A program made the translations under genes and the position numbers. The notes beneath the pieces were generated by a model. That model ran no database searches, was not told the DNA's origin, and saw only the letters and a program-made list of their open reading frames with translations. 64,000 nucleotides of DNA from positions 159,880 through 223,879 of the forward strand of contig NZ_CYGY02000050.1 in NCBI RefSeq assembly GCF_900007165.1, given 5' to 3'. Each line of letters begins with the position of its first letter. The stretch's first letter is position 1. Positions 44,838-54,468 of this stretch are shown piece after piece. This DNA comes from Paraburkholderia piptadeniae (GTDB lineage Bacteria; Pseudomonadota; Gammaproteobacteria; Burkholderiales; Burkholderiaceae).

Positions 44838-45250
44838 TGAACCAGGGTATCAATGTGGTGGGCTTGTACGTCGACAATCAGGACGAGGCGCTTGCGTTCT
44901 ATGTCGACAGACTCGGATTTCGCGTCCATACGGACGTGCGCAACGGCGACTATCGCTGGCTCACGGTCCAGCATCCGGAGCAGCCGTCGTTCCAGCTCGG
45001 CCTGTTCAAACCCGGCCCGCCCATCCACGACGAAGCCACCGCGCAAACGCTGCGTGCGATGGTCGCCAAAGGGGCCATGCCGCCACTCGTTCTGTCCGTG
45101 GCCGACTGCCGCGCGAGCTATGCGCAGTTGAAGGCGCGCGGCGTGGAATTCATCCAGGAGCCAGTCGAGCGCTTTGGCAGCATCGACGCCGGCTTCCGCG
45201 ATCCGGCGGGCAACGGCTGGAAGATGATCCAGTCTCCGTCGTCGAAATAA
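44834..45250 (+). CDS. VOC (glyoxalase/bleomycin-resistance) family protein
   Basis: A 138-residue two-repeat betaalphabetabetabeta fold. NVVGLYVDNQDEALAFYVDRLGFRVHTD is the first module; the second includes FGSIDAGFRDPAGNGWKMIQ. Metal-site residues cannot be listed with certainty. The upstream AraC protein is translationally coupled to it, so it likely acts on the compound this regulator responds to. Related proteins resist antibiotics or rearrange small molecules. Confidence 0.85.
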   Translation: MMNQGINVVGLYVDNQDEALAFYVDRLGFRVHTDVRNGDYRWLTVQHPEQPSFQLGLFKPGPPIHDEATAQTLRAMVAKGAMPPLVLSVADCRASYAQLKARGVEFIQEPVERFGSIDAGFRDPAGNGWKMIQSPSSK

Positions 45251-45566
45251 ATACGGGCATTGGAATCCGACGGCTTCGCCCTCGGGTGGCCGTCATATCG
45301 TCAGTGACAGGGGAGCACCAGGCCGGCGAGTGCAGGTGCCCCCGATACCTTTAGCGCTGCTTGATCCAATCGAGCCGCCGACTTCTCCTTTCCGCGCTGT
45401 TTGACAAGCGCGGACACTCTTTGCCGCAGCGGGCTGCGATGCGCACGATGCGAATCGCAATGCCGTAGCCAGGAATACGCTCGGCACCCAGTTCGATCGT
45501 GATCATCAACGCCACGCGCGTCGCCGTGGCCAGGTTGCCAGCGGCACGGAGCGCGAATCCCGAGGC
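45251..45566. other. Intergenic region upstream of the TonB receptor
   Basis: 316 bases with no gene. A gacggc...gccgtc inverted repeat near 45273-45293 has no T-run. No clear Fur box was seen. Confidence 0.4.
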
Positions 45567-47864
45567 ATGACTTTGTGCCAGCACGCGCCCACGGCCCGAA
45601 CGCACGATGCCGCGAGTGTGATAGGTCGAGTCCAGTCCATTTCCAGATATCCGCACGCCGCTCTCTTGCCTCTTGTTGAGGCGCCCGGAAGGTTATCCAT
45701 TTCGCTCGGGCCGCTTACGATGGCCGTGCTGCTGTTATTCGCGACAACGCACGCCGGCGCGCAATCCGCGGATGCGCAACCATCCACTACGGCTACGGAT
45801 GCTCAGCACGAAGCCACGCTCCCAGCCGTCAGCGTGAGCGCGCAAGGCAATCAGGACGCGCCGTACGGGCCGACCAACGGATACGTCGCGGAATGGAACT
45901 CGAGCGCCACGAAATCGGGCATGCCGATTCTGGAGACGCCGCAGTCCGTTTCCGTCATCACGCGCGATCAGATCGAGCAGCAGAACGCGCAGAACCTGAA
46001 CGCTGTCGTGCGTTATACGTCGGGCGTGACGCCCGAGACGCGCGGCAGCATCGCGACGCGCTACGACCAGCTGAAAGTCCGCGGCTTCGACGCCGACACC
46101 TACTGGAACGGACTGAAGCTGATCAACAATGGCTGGTACGCGGTGCCGCAACTCGATCCATACATGATGGAGCGCGTCGAAGTGGTGAAGGGGCCGGTAT
46201 CGGTGCTGTACGGCCAGGCGGCGGCGGGCGGGCTTCTCGATATGGAAAGCAAGATGCCGACCGTGCTGCCGCTGCATGAGGTCGGCGTCGAAGTTGGCAA
46301 CTTCGGCCACGCGCAGGGCAAGTTCGACCTGTCCGGACCGATTGCCGGCGATGATCGCTATCTGTTTCGCCTGACGGGCATCGCGCGCAAGGAAGACGGC
46401 CAGGTGAACATGACGAGGAACGAGCGCATTGCGATTGCGCCGTCGTTCACCTGGCGCCCGGACAACAGGACGTCGTTGACACTGTTCGGTCTCTATCAGC
46501 ACGATCCGCGCAGCACGTCGTATGGCAGCGTCCCGCCGCAAGGCACGGTGCTGTTCAATCCGAATGGCAAGCTGCCCAGCAACTTCTACGACGGCGACCC
46601 GAACTTCGAGAGCTTCAATCGCGTGCAGGAATCGATCGGCTACAAGTTCGAGCGGCGTCTGACGAACGCGTGGTCGTTCCGCGCGAACGGCCGCTTCGTG
46701 CATCTCGCGCAGGACTACAAGAGCGTCTATGCATCGATGCTCGAAGACGATCTGCGCACGCTCGACCGGGGAACGGCGGCATCGACGGATAACCTGAACA
46801 CCGTCGCGCTCGACAACCAGCTCGAAGGGAATTTTTCAACGGGGCCGATCGACCATACGTTGCTCGTCGGTTTCGATTACCAGCACTACGCGAGCAACTT
46901 CGACGCGGGCTTCGGCACGGGGCCGTCGATCGACATGTTCGCGCCCGTCTACAACCAGCCGGTCACGCCGCCGGACCGCTACCATCAGGTGCTGAGCGGC
47001 ACGCAGTACGGCGTCTATGCGCAGGATCAGGCGCGCCTCGGCAACGCAATCCTGACACTCGGCGGACGCGAGGACTGGGCAAGCAGCAAGACACGCAATG
47101 ACACGTTCGATACCTCGTCCAGCCAGTTCGATCGCGCGTTCACGGGGCGTGCGGGCTTCACGTATGTGTTCCGCAACGGCATCGCGCCTTATGTCAGCTA
47201 TACGCAGTCGTTCACGCCGCAGGCGGGCACCGACATCAACGGCAAGGCGTTCGATCCGGAGCGCGGGCACCAGTACGAAGTCGGCGTCAAGTTTCAGCCG
47301 AGGGGCTACAACGCGCTCTTCACTGCGGCGCTCTTCAGTTTGACGCGCGAGAATCTGCTGACCACGGATGCTTCGAATCCGAACTTCCAGTCGCAAGCAG
47401 GCGAGGCGCGGTCGCGTGGCGTCGAACTCGAAGCTAAGGTCAGCCTGACGAATTCATTGAACGTCGCGGCGAGCTATACGTATCTGAACACCGTCTACAC
47501 GAAAGACAACAGCGGGCTCGAAGGCAAGCATCTCGCCGCGATTCCGCAGAATCAGGCTGCGTTGTGGGCGTATTACACGATCGATCGCGGCCCGCTCGCG
47601 GGTCTGTCGATGGGCGCGGGCGGACGCTACACGGGCACCACGTATAGCACCGACAACAGTTTCGAGGTGCAGAGCTTCTTCCTCGTCGATGCCACACTAC
47701 GCTACGATCTCGGCCGCGCTGCATCACAGCTGAGAGGCGCGGAGCTGTACGTGAACGCGCAGAACCTGTTCAACAATGAATACGTTGCTTCGTGCTATTA
47801 CGGAAGCTGGTGCGCGTTCGGTTACGGACGCCAGGTCTTTGCGGGGATGAACTATCGCTGGTAG
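45567..47864 (+). CDS. TonB-dependent siderophore receptor
   Basis: A 765-residue outer-membrane receptor. A signal sequence (MAVLLLFATTHAGAQ) is followed by the plug: ETPQSVSVITRDQIEQQNAQNLNAVVRYTSGV, then the barrel, ending in QVFAGMNYRW with a terminal aromatic. There is no N-terminal signalling domain, so no FecR-type control. The start is uncertain. The frame is open from 45567, but no start has a good ribosome site, and an internal ATG at 45720 begins directly on the signal peptide. Ferric-siderophore uptake is likely; the ligand is unknown. No biosynthesis or ABC genes are nearby. Confidence 0.85.
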   Translation: MTLCQHAPTARTHDAASVIGRVQSISRYPHAALLPLVEAPGRLSISLGPLTMAVLLLFATTHAGAQSADAQPSTTATDAQHEATLPAVSVSAQGNQDAPYGPTNGYVAEWNSSATKSGMPILETPQSVSVITRDQIEQQNAQNLNAVVRYTSGVTPETRGSIATRYDQLKVRGFDADTYWNGLKLINNGWYAVPQLDPYMMERVEVVKGPVSVLYGQAAAGGLLDMESKMPTVLPLHEVGVEVGNFGHAQGKFDLSGPIAGDDRYLFRLTGIARKEDGQVNMTRNERIAIAPSFTWRPDNRTSLTLFGLYQHDPRSTSYGSVPPQGTVLFNPNGKLPSNFYDGDPNFESFNRVQESIGYKFERRLTNAWSFRANGRFVHLAQDYKSVYASMLEDDLRTLDRGTAASTDNLNTVALDNQLEGNFSTGPIDHTLLVGFDYQHYASNFDAGFGTGPSIDMFAPVYNQPVTPPDRYHQVLSGTQYGVYAQDQARLGNAILTLGGREDWASSKTRNDTFDTSSSQFDRAFTGRAGFTYVFRNGIAPYVSYTQSFTPQAGTDINGKAFDPERGHQYEVGVKFQPRGYNALFTAALFSLTRENLLTTDASNPNFQSQAGEARSRGVELEAKVSLTNSLNVAASYTYLNTVYTKDNSGLEGKHLAAIPQNQAALWAYYTIDRGPLAGLSMGAGGRYTGTTYSTDNSFEVQSFFLVDATLRYDLGRAASQLRGAELYVNAQNLFNNEYVASCYYGSWCAFGYGRQVFAGMNYRW

Positions 47865-47935
47865 TTCGGTTTTGCACTCGGCTCGCTTGCGCCGTCACAC
47901 GCACATTGATGTAACGGTTTGAGCGTTGAACCGCT

Positions 47936-49075
47936 TCAAGCGACAACCGCGCTCTTCTTTTTGTGGCGCTTGGCCTCATACATCGCGACGTCCGCCGACC
48001 CCAGCACCTTGTCGATCCCGTTGCCCACGCCAGTCACGGGAGCAATACCGATGCTGGCGCCGATTTCGATTACCACGTCGTCAGCCAGATGGAACGGCCT
48101 TTCGATCCCGGCGATGACTCTGTCTGCAAAGGTGTTGGGTTCTGCGGCACCTGGCACCTGACCGACGATCACAAATTCGTCGCCGCCCATTCGTGCAACA
48201 AGGGCGTCCGGTCCGGCGAGCTGGCGCAGTCTTGCCGCGACCTGCGCCAGCAGCTTGTCGCCGAACTCGTGCCCATGCGCGTCGTTGACGGCCTTGAAAC
48301 CGTCCAGGTCGATATAGAAAAGCGGCACGCCGGTTCCGATATGAGCGGACCCGGCAAGTTCACAGGTCGTCGCATGGAAAAGGCCGGCGCGGTTGAGCAG
48401 CCCCGTCAGGCCATCGTGGCGCGCGCGGCGATCGTTCTCGCGCTCCGCCTCCATGGTGGTAATGAGCATCGCGTTGAGCTTTCTGGCGGCAACGCTCATC
48501 GCGAACAGATAAAACGGAATCTGAACCAGCGTCAGCAGCAGCACAGGTTCGCCCGACAGCACCGCGCCGATACAGCACGGGCCGAGCGACAGAAAGATCA
48601 TGATGGCGACGAGCCGCGGTGCCGCGAAATTCCGGAAGCAGATTCCGCCCACCATCGCCGCCGCGGAAAGAAAGGAGAGCGTCGCTGCCACCCAGTCGCC
48701 GCTTATCGAACTGATGAACGCGCCATAACCGACTGTCGCTCCCCATAAGGGCGCAAGAAGAATATAAAGGTCGGTCGGCGTGGACTTGCCCTGTTGCGCC
48801 CGCCGGTGAGCCAGCATGAGCACGAACAGGCGAGCCACGCAGACGACGATCTCCGAGATCAGCCAGAACCGGAATAGCGCGCCTGGATGGCGGTATTCGA
48901 GCACCCAGGCAACGGCTATTGTGTTGAATACGCCGCCCAGGAAAATCGGCAGTGTGCCGAACAGCGTATAGACAAGCGCTGTCCGGATCTCTTTCGGAGT
49001 GTCTCTGCCGGGGTGCAGCAGCCAGCAAGCAAGCTTGCCCTGCGGCAAGCTGAACGATTTGATTGGATTCGTCAC
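47936..49075 (-). CDS. Membrane diguanylate cyclase (GGDEF)
   Basis: About 379 residues. Six predicted transmembrane helices (about residues 30-200; for example VYTLFGTLPIFLGGVFNTIA and LVAIMIFLSLGPCCIGAVL) precede a GGDEF domain: RRARHDGLTGLLNRAGLF, FYIDLDGFKAVNDAHGHEFGD and the active motif RMGGDEFVIV. The RxxD inhibitory site expected nine residues before GGDEF is GPDA here, so product inhibition is probably lost. It makes cyclic di-GMP from two GTP. I choose the GTG at 49075 because caggtgctcaa precedes it; an ATG at 49120 is the alternative. Confidence 0.85.
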   Translation of the reverse strand: MTNPIKSFSLPQGKLACWLLHPGRDTPKEIRTALVYTLFGTLPIFLGGVFNTIAVAWVLEYRHPGALFRFWLISEIVVCVARLFVLMLAHRRAQQGKSTPTDLYILLAPLWGATVGYGAFISSISGDWVAATLSFLSAAAMVGGICFRNFAAPRLVAIMIFLSLGPCCIGAVLSGEPVLLLTLVQIPFYLFAMSVAARKLNAMLITTMEAERENDRRARHDGLTGLLNRAGLFHATTCELAGSAHIGTGVPLFYIDLDGFKAVNDAHGHEFGDKLLAQVAARLRQLAGPDALVARMGGDEFVIVGQVPGAAEPNTFADRVIAGIERPFHLADDVVIEIGASIGIAPVTGVGNGIDKVLGSADVAMYEAKRHKKKSAVVA

Positions 49076-49350
49076 TTGAGCACCTGCGAATTGCCTCGCG
49101 ACGATTATTTGTCGCCCCATGCGGTGACCGGGAACGCGAAAAGGGCAGGGATCGACGCCTCCGCGGCACGCACCGGATGTCCGTCAACCTCGGCTCGACA
49201 GCGGGGATCGCTATGCCGTGAGTGAAGCGATTGACACCACATGACCGGTTATCGGCGTTTGCGGGTGGCGACTTTAGACAGATGAGCTCGATTCAGCACT
49301 TCGAACCACCGACCTATACCAGCAAATACATGGAGTCGCGCTCACGCATG

Positions 49351-50361
49351 CTATAGCGTTTGTCTTGTGGCGTGGCGTTCGGCAGTGGCCGATGCAGGCG
49401 GATTAAAGTGGATGAAGCCGCAACGATCAGCGTGCTCCGGATGCGTGACCGGCATGATCGAGTAGAGCCTCGCCCATTCGCCATAGCCCTTTACCAGAAA
49501 GCCTCCTGAGCGTTCTATGTATTGCTGGCGGGATCTTTCATAGACGGCGCGAAGCGCAAACCAGGGGACATGCGGCAGGTCGTGATGAACCAGATGGTAG
49601 TTGTTGTTCAGAAACAGCAGCCGCCAGAACCATGCGGCTTCATTGATGACCGAGCGTTCCTCGTGTGAAGCCGCCGCGCGATGTTCATGGAACGAGCGTA
49701 CCGAACTCAGCGCGAGCGCCGGATAGCCGACGCCCGCGATAAAGAGCCACGGCGCAATGGCGCATGCGCGATCGAGCCAGCTGACGAGCACGGCGAGCGC
49801 GAAACAATGCGCGAGCCACGCGGGCACATCCGACCAGTCGCCGCGCAAAGGTTTGCGCAGCGACTGCGTGGCCGCCGCCGCAATCGAGAACGCGGGGCCG
49901 AGCAGGAGACGTCCCACAAACGTATTGCGCGCGACGAGCAGAACGCGCGTCAGCGTTCCTGCCTGTTGCCATGTTTCGGGGCTCACGAAAAACGTTTCGG
50001 GATCGATCTCGGGATGCGTCAGATGCGCGTCGTCGTGATGCTGCAAATGCAGATCGCGATAGACGGCATACGGAAACCACACGGCGAGTGGCGCAAAGCC
50101 GATCAGGCCGTTGACGGCCGCCGAGCGCGTCGGATGACCGTGCAGCAGTTCGTGTTGCAACGACATGTACCACGCGCTGAACAGCGCGAGCAGCGCAAGC
50201 GCAACGGTCAACCCGAGCGTCTGCGCATGGCTCGCGATGAAAAACCACCCGCCGTAGATCACACCGATCAAGAGCCACGTCGGCCATTCGGTGCGCCATG
50301 TGAAGCGCGTGCGTTGATGCAAAAGCGCCACTCGTTGCGCGTCGTCGAGATAAATGGCCAT
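49351..50361 (-). CDS. Fatty acid desaturase family protein
   Basis: A 336-residue integral membrane diiron enzyme. Three His boxes are visible: HELLHGHPTR, HLQHHDDAHLTH and YHLVHHDLPHVPW. Several hydrophobic segments lie between them. Such proteins insert double bonds or hydroxyl groups into fatty acids or carotenoid-like lipids. No electron donor gene is nearby. It stands alone, divergent from nothing, and ends in a short variable tail. The substrate is not readable. Confidence 0.8.
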   Translation of the reverse strand: MAIYLDDAQRVALLHQRTRFTWRTEWPTWLLIGVIYGGWFFIASHAQTLGLTVALALLALFSAWYMSLQHELLHGHPTRSAAVNGLIGFAPLAVWFPYAVYRDLHLQHHDDAHLTHPEIDPETFFVSPETWQQAGTLTRVLLVARNTFVGRLLLGPAFSIAAAATQSLRKPLRGDWSDVPAWLAHCFALAVLVSWLDRACAIAPWLFIAGVGYPALALSSVRSFHEHRAAASHEERSVINEAAWFWRLLFLNNNYHLVHHDLPHVPWFALRAVYERSRQQYIERSGGFLVKGYGEWARLYSIMPVTHPEHADRCGFIHFNPPASATAERHATRQTL

Positions 50362-50496
50362 CGGTGGATCGGTCGTTTTGCAGTCGATACGATCCTAATG
50401 GCGCGCACGCGGCGGCCGAACCAATTTGTTTGGCTAAGCTTTTGAGGAAAGCGGGTTTAAGCGAAATGCCTGCGTCTGCGCGAAACAACATCAACG

Positions 50497-51246
50497 TTAC
50501 TGATGCATGCCGATCTCGCAGGAATGATCGAGCAATGGTTCCGCCGTACCGCTGCCATCGTCGAGTTCGAGCCCGCTGTTCACAACGAGCCAGCCGTCGC
50601 TATCCGACGGACCCGCGCCCGTCACGAGGATGGTCTGCTGCGCCATCGCATCGCTGCCCTGACGGTCGCGCGCGACGATGCGGAACGGGTCGCTGTCGCC
50701 CGTCAGCGAAAGGACGCGCATCACGCGATACCGGTTGCCGTCGAGCGTCGTCCATTGCCATTTGCCTGGCTCGGCCGTGCGGTAGTGTGCGAGGTTCTTG
50801 ATGATGTCGTCGTGCATGCAGTCCATGTGGATGTGCAACTGCTGCTGCGTGCGGCGGTACTTCGAGTTGATCTCCAGTCCCAGCTGATTGGGCGGAAACG
50901 TCAGGCCGATGCGCGAGCCCACATATTGCCGCGCCTTCCACGCATCGGCCCAATACTCGGGCGCATTCGCGTCGAGCACGCTCGGGCTTTCGATACCCGT
51001 CACGCGGTCAGTCGGAATCAGCAGATATTGCGTGTTGCCGTTGATGTCCTTCAGGATCGCATAGCGTTTCGAGAGATCGACGGTCGTGCAGAAACCGGGG
51101 CTGCCGGACGCGCGGGCAACAGGTACGCATTGACGGTTGACGATCGACCAAAGTGCGTTGGGGTCGGCGGCCGCGATGATCGCGCAACCCGATGTGCAAA
51201 GCGCGAGGGCGAGCGCGGCCAGGTGTCGAAGACGTGGTCGGATCAT
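50497..51246 (-). CDS. cdh: CDP-diacylglycerol diphosphatase
   Basis: A 249-residue inner-membrane/periplasmic hydrolase of the Cdh type (HIT-like fold). The N-terminus is a lipoprotein-like signal (LALALCTSGC). Key segments are ADPNALWSIVNRQCVP, QYLLIPTDRVTGIESPSVL, EYWADAWKARQYVG and the catalytic HIT-like QLHIHMDCM. It cleaves CDP-diacylglycerol to phosphatidate and CMP. It ends 15 bases from the amidase gene downstream, so they may be co-transcribed. Confidence 0.85.
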   Translation of the reverse strand: MIRPRLRHLAALALALCTSGCAIIAAADPNALWSIVNRQCVPVARASGSPGFCTTVDLSKRYAILKDINGNTQYLLIPTDRVTGIESPSVLDANAPEYWADAWKARQYVGSRIGLTFPPNQLGLEINSKYRRTQQQLHIHMDCMHDDIIKNLAHYRTAEPGKWQWTTLDGNRYRVMRVLSLTGDSDPFRIVARDRQGSDAMAQQTILVTGAGPSDSDGWLVVNSGLELDDGSGTAEPLLDHSCEIGMHQ

Positions 51247-51261
51247 TGCAGCGTGTGAATG

Positions 51262-52716
51262 TCAGATGGTGGGCGCCGGAACTGGGCCGAGCACCGCCTC
51301 GAATGCGATGCCGATCGCGAGCAGCCGCCGGTCGCTGCCGAGCGGCCCGTCGAGTTCGATGCCCACGGGCAAGCCGTCCCGCGTCAGGCCCGCAGGCAGC
51401 GACAGGCCCGGAATGCCCGCGTTGCTCGCGGGATCGGTATTGCGCAGATAGGCGGTCATTTCGTCGATGGCGGGCGCGCCGTCGATCGACACGACGGACG
51501 AGCCGTTCACTTCGTCGAGCGGCGCGGCGACGAGCCGCGTGGTCGGGAAGAGCAGTGCGTCGAGGCGCCCGGAGGCGAACGTGTCCGCATAATGCTGCTG
51601 CAATCGCGGACGCCAGATGGTCATTGCATCGTGATACTGCTGCGCGAGCGCGTGCGCCATCACCACGTCGTACACATCGCGCACATCGGGGCTCGCGATG
51701 CGCGCCGCGACTTGGGCGACGGTCTTGACGGGCGCATCGTTCGCGACGAGATACTCGCGCACGTCGTCAAACGCTTCGTGAATCGCGACCGGGCCGCCCG
51801 TCTGTTCGTTCAGATGCAGCAACTCCGGCATGTGGATGGGCACGAACGTGACGCCCGCCGCTTCGAGCTTCTTGAGCGCGGCTCGCGCGGCGTCTTCCGT
51901 CGCGTGTTCGAGATCGGCCCACAGCGGCGAAGGCAAGCCGATGCGCAGCGCGGACAACTGCACATCGGGCAAGGTCGTGTCGCCCGCGATCACGCCGTCG
52001 AGCAGCGCGACGTCCGCGATGGTGCGCGCCATCGGCCCGACGGTATCGCGCGTATGGCTGATGGGAACCACCGCTTGCGGATCGTGATAGCGGCGCTCGC
52101 CGCCGCCGTTGCCCACGGACGGACGAAAGCCCGCAATGCCCGTCAGCGCGGCGGGAATGCGCGTCGAGCCGCCCGTATCGCTGCCGAGCCCCGCCGTCGA
52201 AATGCGCGCTGCGACGGCAACGGCCGTGCCGCCCGACGAGCCGCCCGCGATCAGCGACGGGTCGTACGGATTGCGCACGGGGCCCGCGTGCGAGGCCAGA
52301 TTCGTGCTGGTGATGCCGAACGCGAGTTCGTGCATGTTGGTCTTGCCGAGCACGATCGCGCCGGCGTCGACGAGCTTGCGCACGGAAGGCGCGTCGGTCT
52401 TCGGCTTGAAGCCGTCGAGCGCGGGCGTGCCAGCCGAAGTCAGCAGTCCCGCCGTGTTGATGTTGTCCTTGATGACGACGGGCAGCCCGGCAAGCGGAAG
52501 GCGGACTTTCTCGTCGGGCGTCAATGCGTCGATGCGTTTCGCGGCGGCGAGCGCGCCTTCCATGTCGAGCGCGGTGAACGCGTTGAGCGTCGCGAGCGCG
52601 GCGGCGCGCGCGAGCAGCGTCGCGACGTAATCGGTTGCTTTGAGGCGGCCCGACTGGATGGCGGCGACGGCCTGTGTCGCCGTCAGCGCGAGTTGTTCAT
52701 CGACGGTCCATTGCAT
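51262..52716 (-). CDS. Amidase-signature family amidase
   Basis: A 484-residue amidase with the Ser-Ser-Lys triad: catalytic Lys in LPLAGLPVVIKDNINTAG, then GGSSGGTAVAVAARISTAGLGSDTGGSTRIPAALTG, which holds both Ser residues. The C-terminus GIPGLSLPAGLTRDGLPVGIELDGPLGSD is typical. Length fits the group. Such enzymes hydrolyse amides of many kinds. It is transcribed ahead of cdh. The substrate is unknown. Confidence 0.9.
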   Translation of the reverse strand: MQWTVDEQLALTATQAVAAIQSGRLKATDYVATLLARAAALATLNAFTALDMEGALAAAKRIDALTPDEKVRLPLAGLPVVIKDNINTAGLLTSAGTPALDGFKPKTDAPSVRKLVDAGAIVLGKTNMHELAFGITSTNLASHAGPVRNPYDPSLIAGGSSGGTAVAVAARISTAGLGSDTGGSTRIPAALTGIAGFRPSVGNGGGERRYHDPQAVVPISHTRDTVGPMARTIADVALLDGVIAGDTTLPDVQLSALRIGLPSPLWADLEHATEDAARAALKKLEAAGVTFVPIHMPELLHLNEQTGGPVAIHEAFDDVREYLVANDAPVKTVAQVAARIASPDVRDVYDVVMAHALAQQYHDAMTIWRPRLQQHYADTFASGRLDALLFPTTRLVAAPLDEVNGSSVVSIDGAPAIDEMTAYLRNTDPASNAGIPGLSLPAGLTRDGLPVGIELDGPLGSDRRLLAIGIAFEAVLGPVPAPTI

Positions 52717-52798
52717 GTACTGTGTCCCTCCCGGTTCGACGGCGCGTTGCGCCGCGCGACGTGTCGTGAATGTGCCCGTGCGAGCGCGCGCGGCACGC

Positions 52799-53698
52799 TC
52801 ATTTGCGCATCAATAGCAGCGCGAGGCGCGCGAGCTTCGGAACGAGCGTCGGACGAACGAGCCGTTTGTCGTAGCCGCTCATCCGTTGGTCGTTTTCCTG
52901 AAGGCAGAGTTCGATCAGCTGACGCACCGAGAGTGCCTGGCCGATCGTCGAGCTGTTGGCGGGCAGGAAGTTCGAGTCGTGCGCGACGCCGTCCGCGTCG
53001 ATGCCCTTCGCGATCGCGACGCGGTCCCAGACCAGCTTGATCCAGATTGCGCCGACACGCAACGCATGCCACGGACGCCGCCACCACGGCATCGTGCGCC
53101 GATACCACGCGACCCAGTTGGCGAAAAAGAGAATGTGGCGCGCTTCTTCCTGGATCACGGGCTCGAACGTGTCGACCAGTTCTGACGGGAAATAGCCCGA
53201 CACCTGCGCGGAGCGAAACAGGCCAAACGCGAAGAAGCTGTCGATGCACTCGCTGTAGCCCGTGAACATCCACGCCCATTCGGCGTCGCGCGGCGCGGGG
53301 TAATGGGGCTCGGGCGCGAGCTCGATGCCGTACGCGGCGACGAGCCGCGACAAGACGTGCTTGTGGCGCGCCTCTTCGGCCGCGTCCATTTCGATTGCTT
53401 CGCGCACCAAAGGGTCTTGCAGCTGCGCCGCATACGTGGAGACCCGGATCGACGCGCGGCCTTCCGTCTGCACGGCGATGTCCCAGATGGGCAGGGACGT
53501 GATGCGCTTGAGCGCGTCGGCGGGCAACTGCGGCCAGTCGATGACGGCTGGCTTGTACGGGTTGTGAGTCTCCAGCAGCATCCGGCAGAACATCTGCTTG
53601 TGTTCTTCGGAGCCAATGGGCATGCGCGCGTGTCCGTGGAACGTCCAGTGACGCAGCGCGCGATCGTGATCGGCTTCTGTTATCAGGGTGTCGGACAT
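52799..53698 (-). CDS. Ferritin-like diiron protein
   Basis: A 299-residue protein. Two E-x2-H sites spaced in a four-helix layout, IEMDAAEEARHKHVLSRLV and VIQEEARHILFFANWVAWYRR, supply carboxylate-bridged iron ligands, as in AurF-type N-oxygenases and similar ferritin-like proteins. The C-terminus is basic with a hydrophobic end (LARLALLLMRK). It lies 82 bases ahead of the amidase gene in the same direction. An oxygenase role is likely but unproven. Confidence 0.65.
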   Translation of the reverse strand: MSDTLITEADHDRALRHWTFHGHARMPIGSEEHKQMFCRMLLETHNPYKPAVIDWPQLPADALKRITSLPIWDIAVQTEGRASIRVSTYAAQLQDPLVREAIEMDAAEEARHKHVLSRLVAAYGIELAPEPHYPAPRDAEWAWMFTGYSECIDSFFAFGLFRSAQVSGYFPSELVDTFEPVIQEEARHILFFANWVAWYRRTMPWWRRPWHALRVGAIWIKLVWDRVAIAKGIDADGVAHDSNFLPANSSTIGQALSVRQLIELCLQENDQRMSGYDKRLVRPTLVPKLARLALLLMRK

Positions 53699-53836
53699 GA
53701 CAGGCGAATGCTTTGGCGAGTTATTCCGCCTATTCTGTCATACCCCGTCAATCTGTGGCGTGGAGCGGGCGCTTACCGTACTGTCGCACGCGTTTTCGCG
53801 CTGCGCGGCGTGAAAAATTGCAATGCAGTATTGCGC

Positions 53837-54064
53837 TCATTGCTGACTGTCGACCCACAGGCGCCCCCAGCGAAACGCATACGCAAGCGCGTGTTCTTCG
53901 TCGAAGAAGTAGTCGAGTGCATCGAATGAATAGGCGCGTCCGTCGTTGGCGGCCGTGGCCTTTTCGATCGTGAGATTCGCGGCGAAGAGCCCGTTGGGCA
54001 GGCGCTGCGCAGCGGGGGCTACTTCATAGCCTTTGTAGCGGATGTGTCGGTTCATCGGTTTCAT
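53837..54064 (-). CDS. Small Burkholderia-type hypothetical protein
   Basis: A 75-residue protein (MNRHIRYKGYEVAPAAQRLPNGLFAA...) with alternating strands and an acidic patch (YFFDEEHALAY). It follows ggggaggcgatcgaac, a strong ribosome site. Similar small proteins with a KGYEV/RLPNG start are common in this family of bacteria; no function is known. Confidence 0.6.
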   Translation of the reverse strand: MKPMNRHIRYKGYEVAPAAQRLPNGLFAANLTIEKATAANDGRAYSFDALDYFFDEEHALAYAFRWGRLWVDSQQ

Positions 54065-54251
54065 GTTCGATCGCCTCCCCGCGGCGGATTGCGCGCAGCG
54101 CGGCGATCAGTCGAGTGAAGCGGGCAGGGACTAGCGTAGGCTGTGCCGTGTAGCGCGTGAACCAATCTTTCGTCGCAAGCAAATCACGGGTGGCCGGGAA
54201 CGGTCTTCGAAGATCTGGATGTGGCGTTATCGCGTGCGTTGTCGCGATCAT
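54024..54251 (-). CDS. Doubtful small protein overlapping the next gene
   Basis: A 75-codon frame that overlaps the start of the gene at 53837-54064 by 41 bases. Its N-terminus (MIATTHAITPHPDLRRPFPA) and the LIAALRAIRRGEAIEHE stretch look protein-like, but there is no ribosome site and no known family. Confidence 0.3.
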   Translation of the reverse strand: MIATTHAITPHPDLRRPFPATRDLLATKDWFTRYTAQPTLVPARFTRLIAALRAIRRGEAIEHETDEPTHPLQRL

Positions 54252-54468
54252 CGGGCGGCGAGGGGAGCGTGTCTGTTATTTGGGCCACGATGGCGGGCCC
54301 TGGTGTGTTGGCGAGCGCACGCAGCGCGTGCGTCGATAGCGGCGTACGCGCTTCGATCAGCCCTGGATCGGATCGAGTGCTCGACGTACGTGCGTGAACG
54401 CGATGCGCGGCTGCATCGCGTTAGCTTGCAAGGGCGTCGATTCGCGAGTGTGTCGGTCCGCAAGCGCT

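Noticed and set aside
45251..45566. Fur box upstream of the TonB receptor
   Set aside because: No stretch resembling a 19-bp Fur consensus was found by eye.
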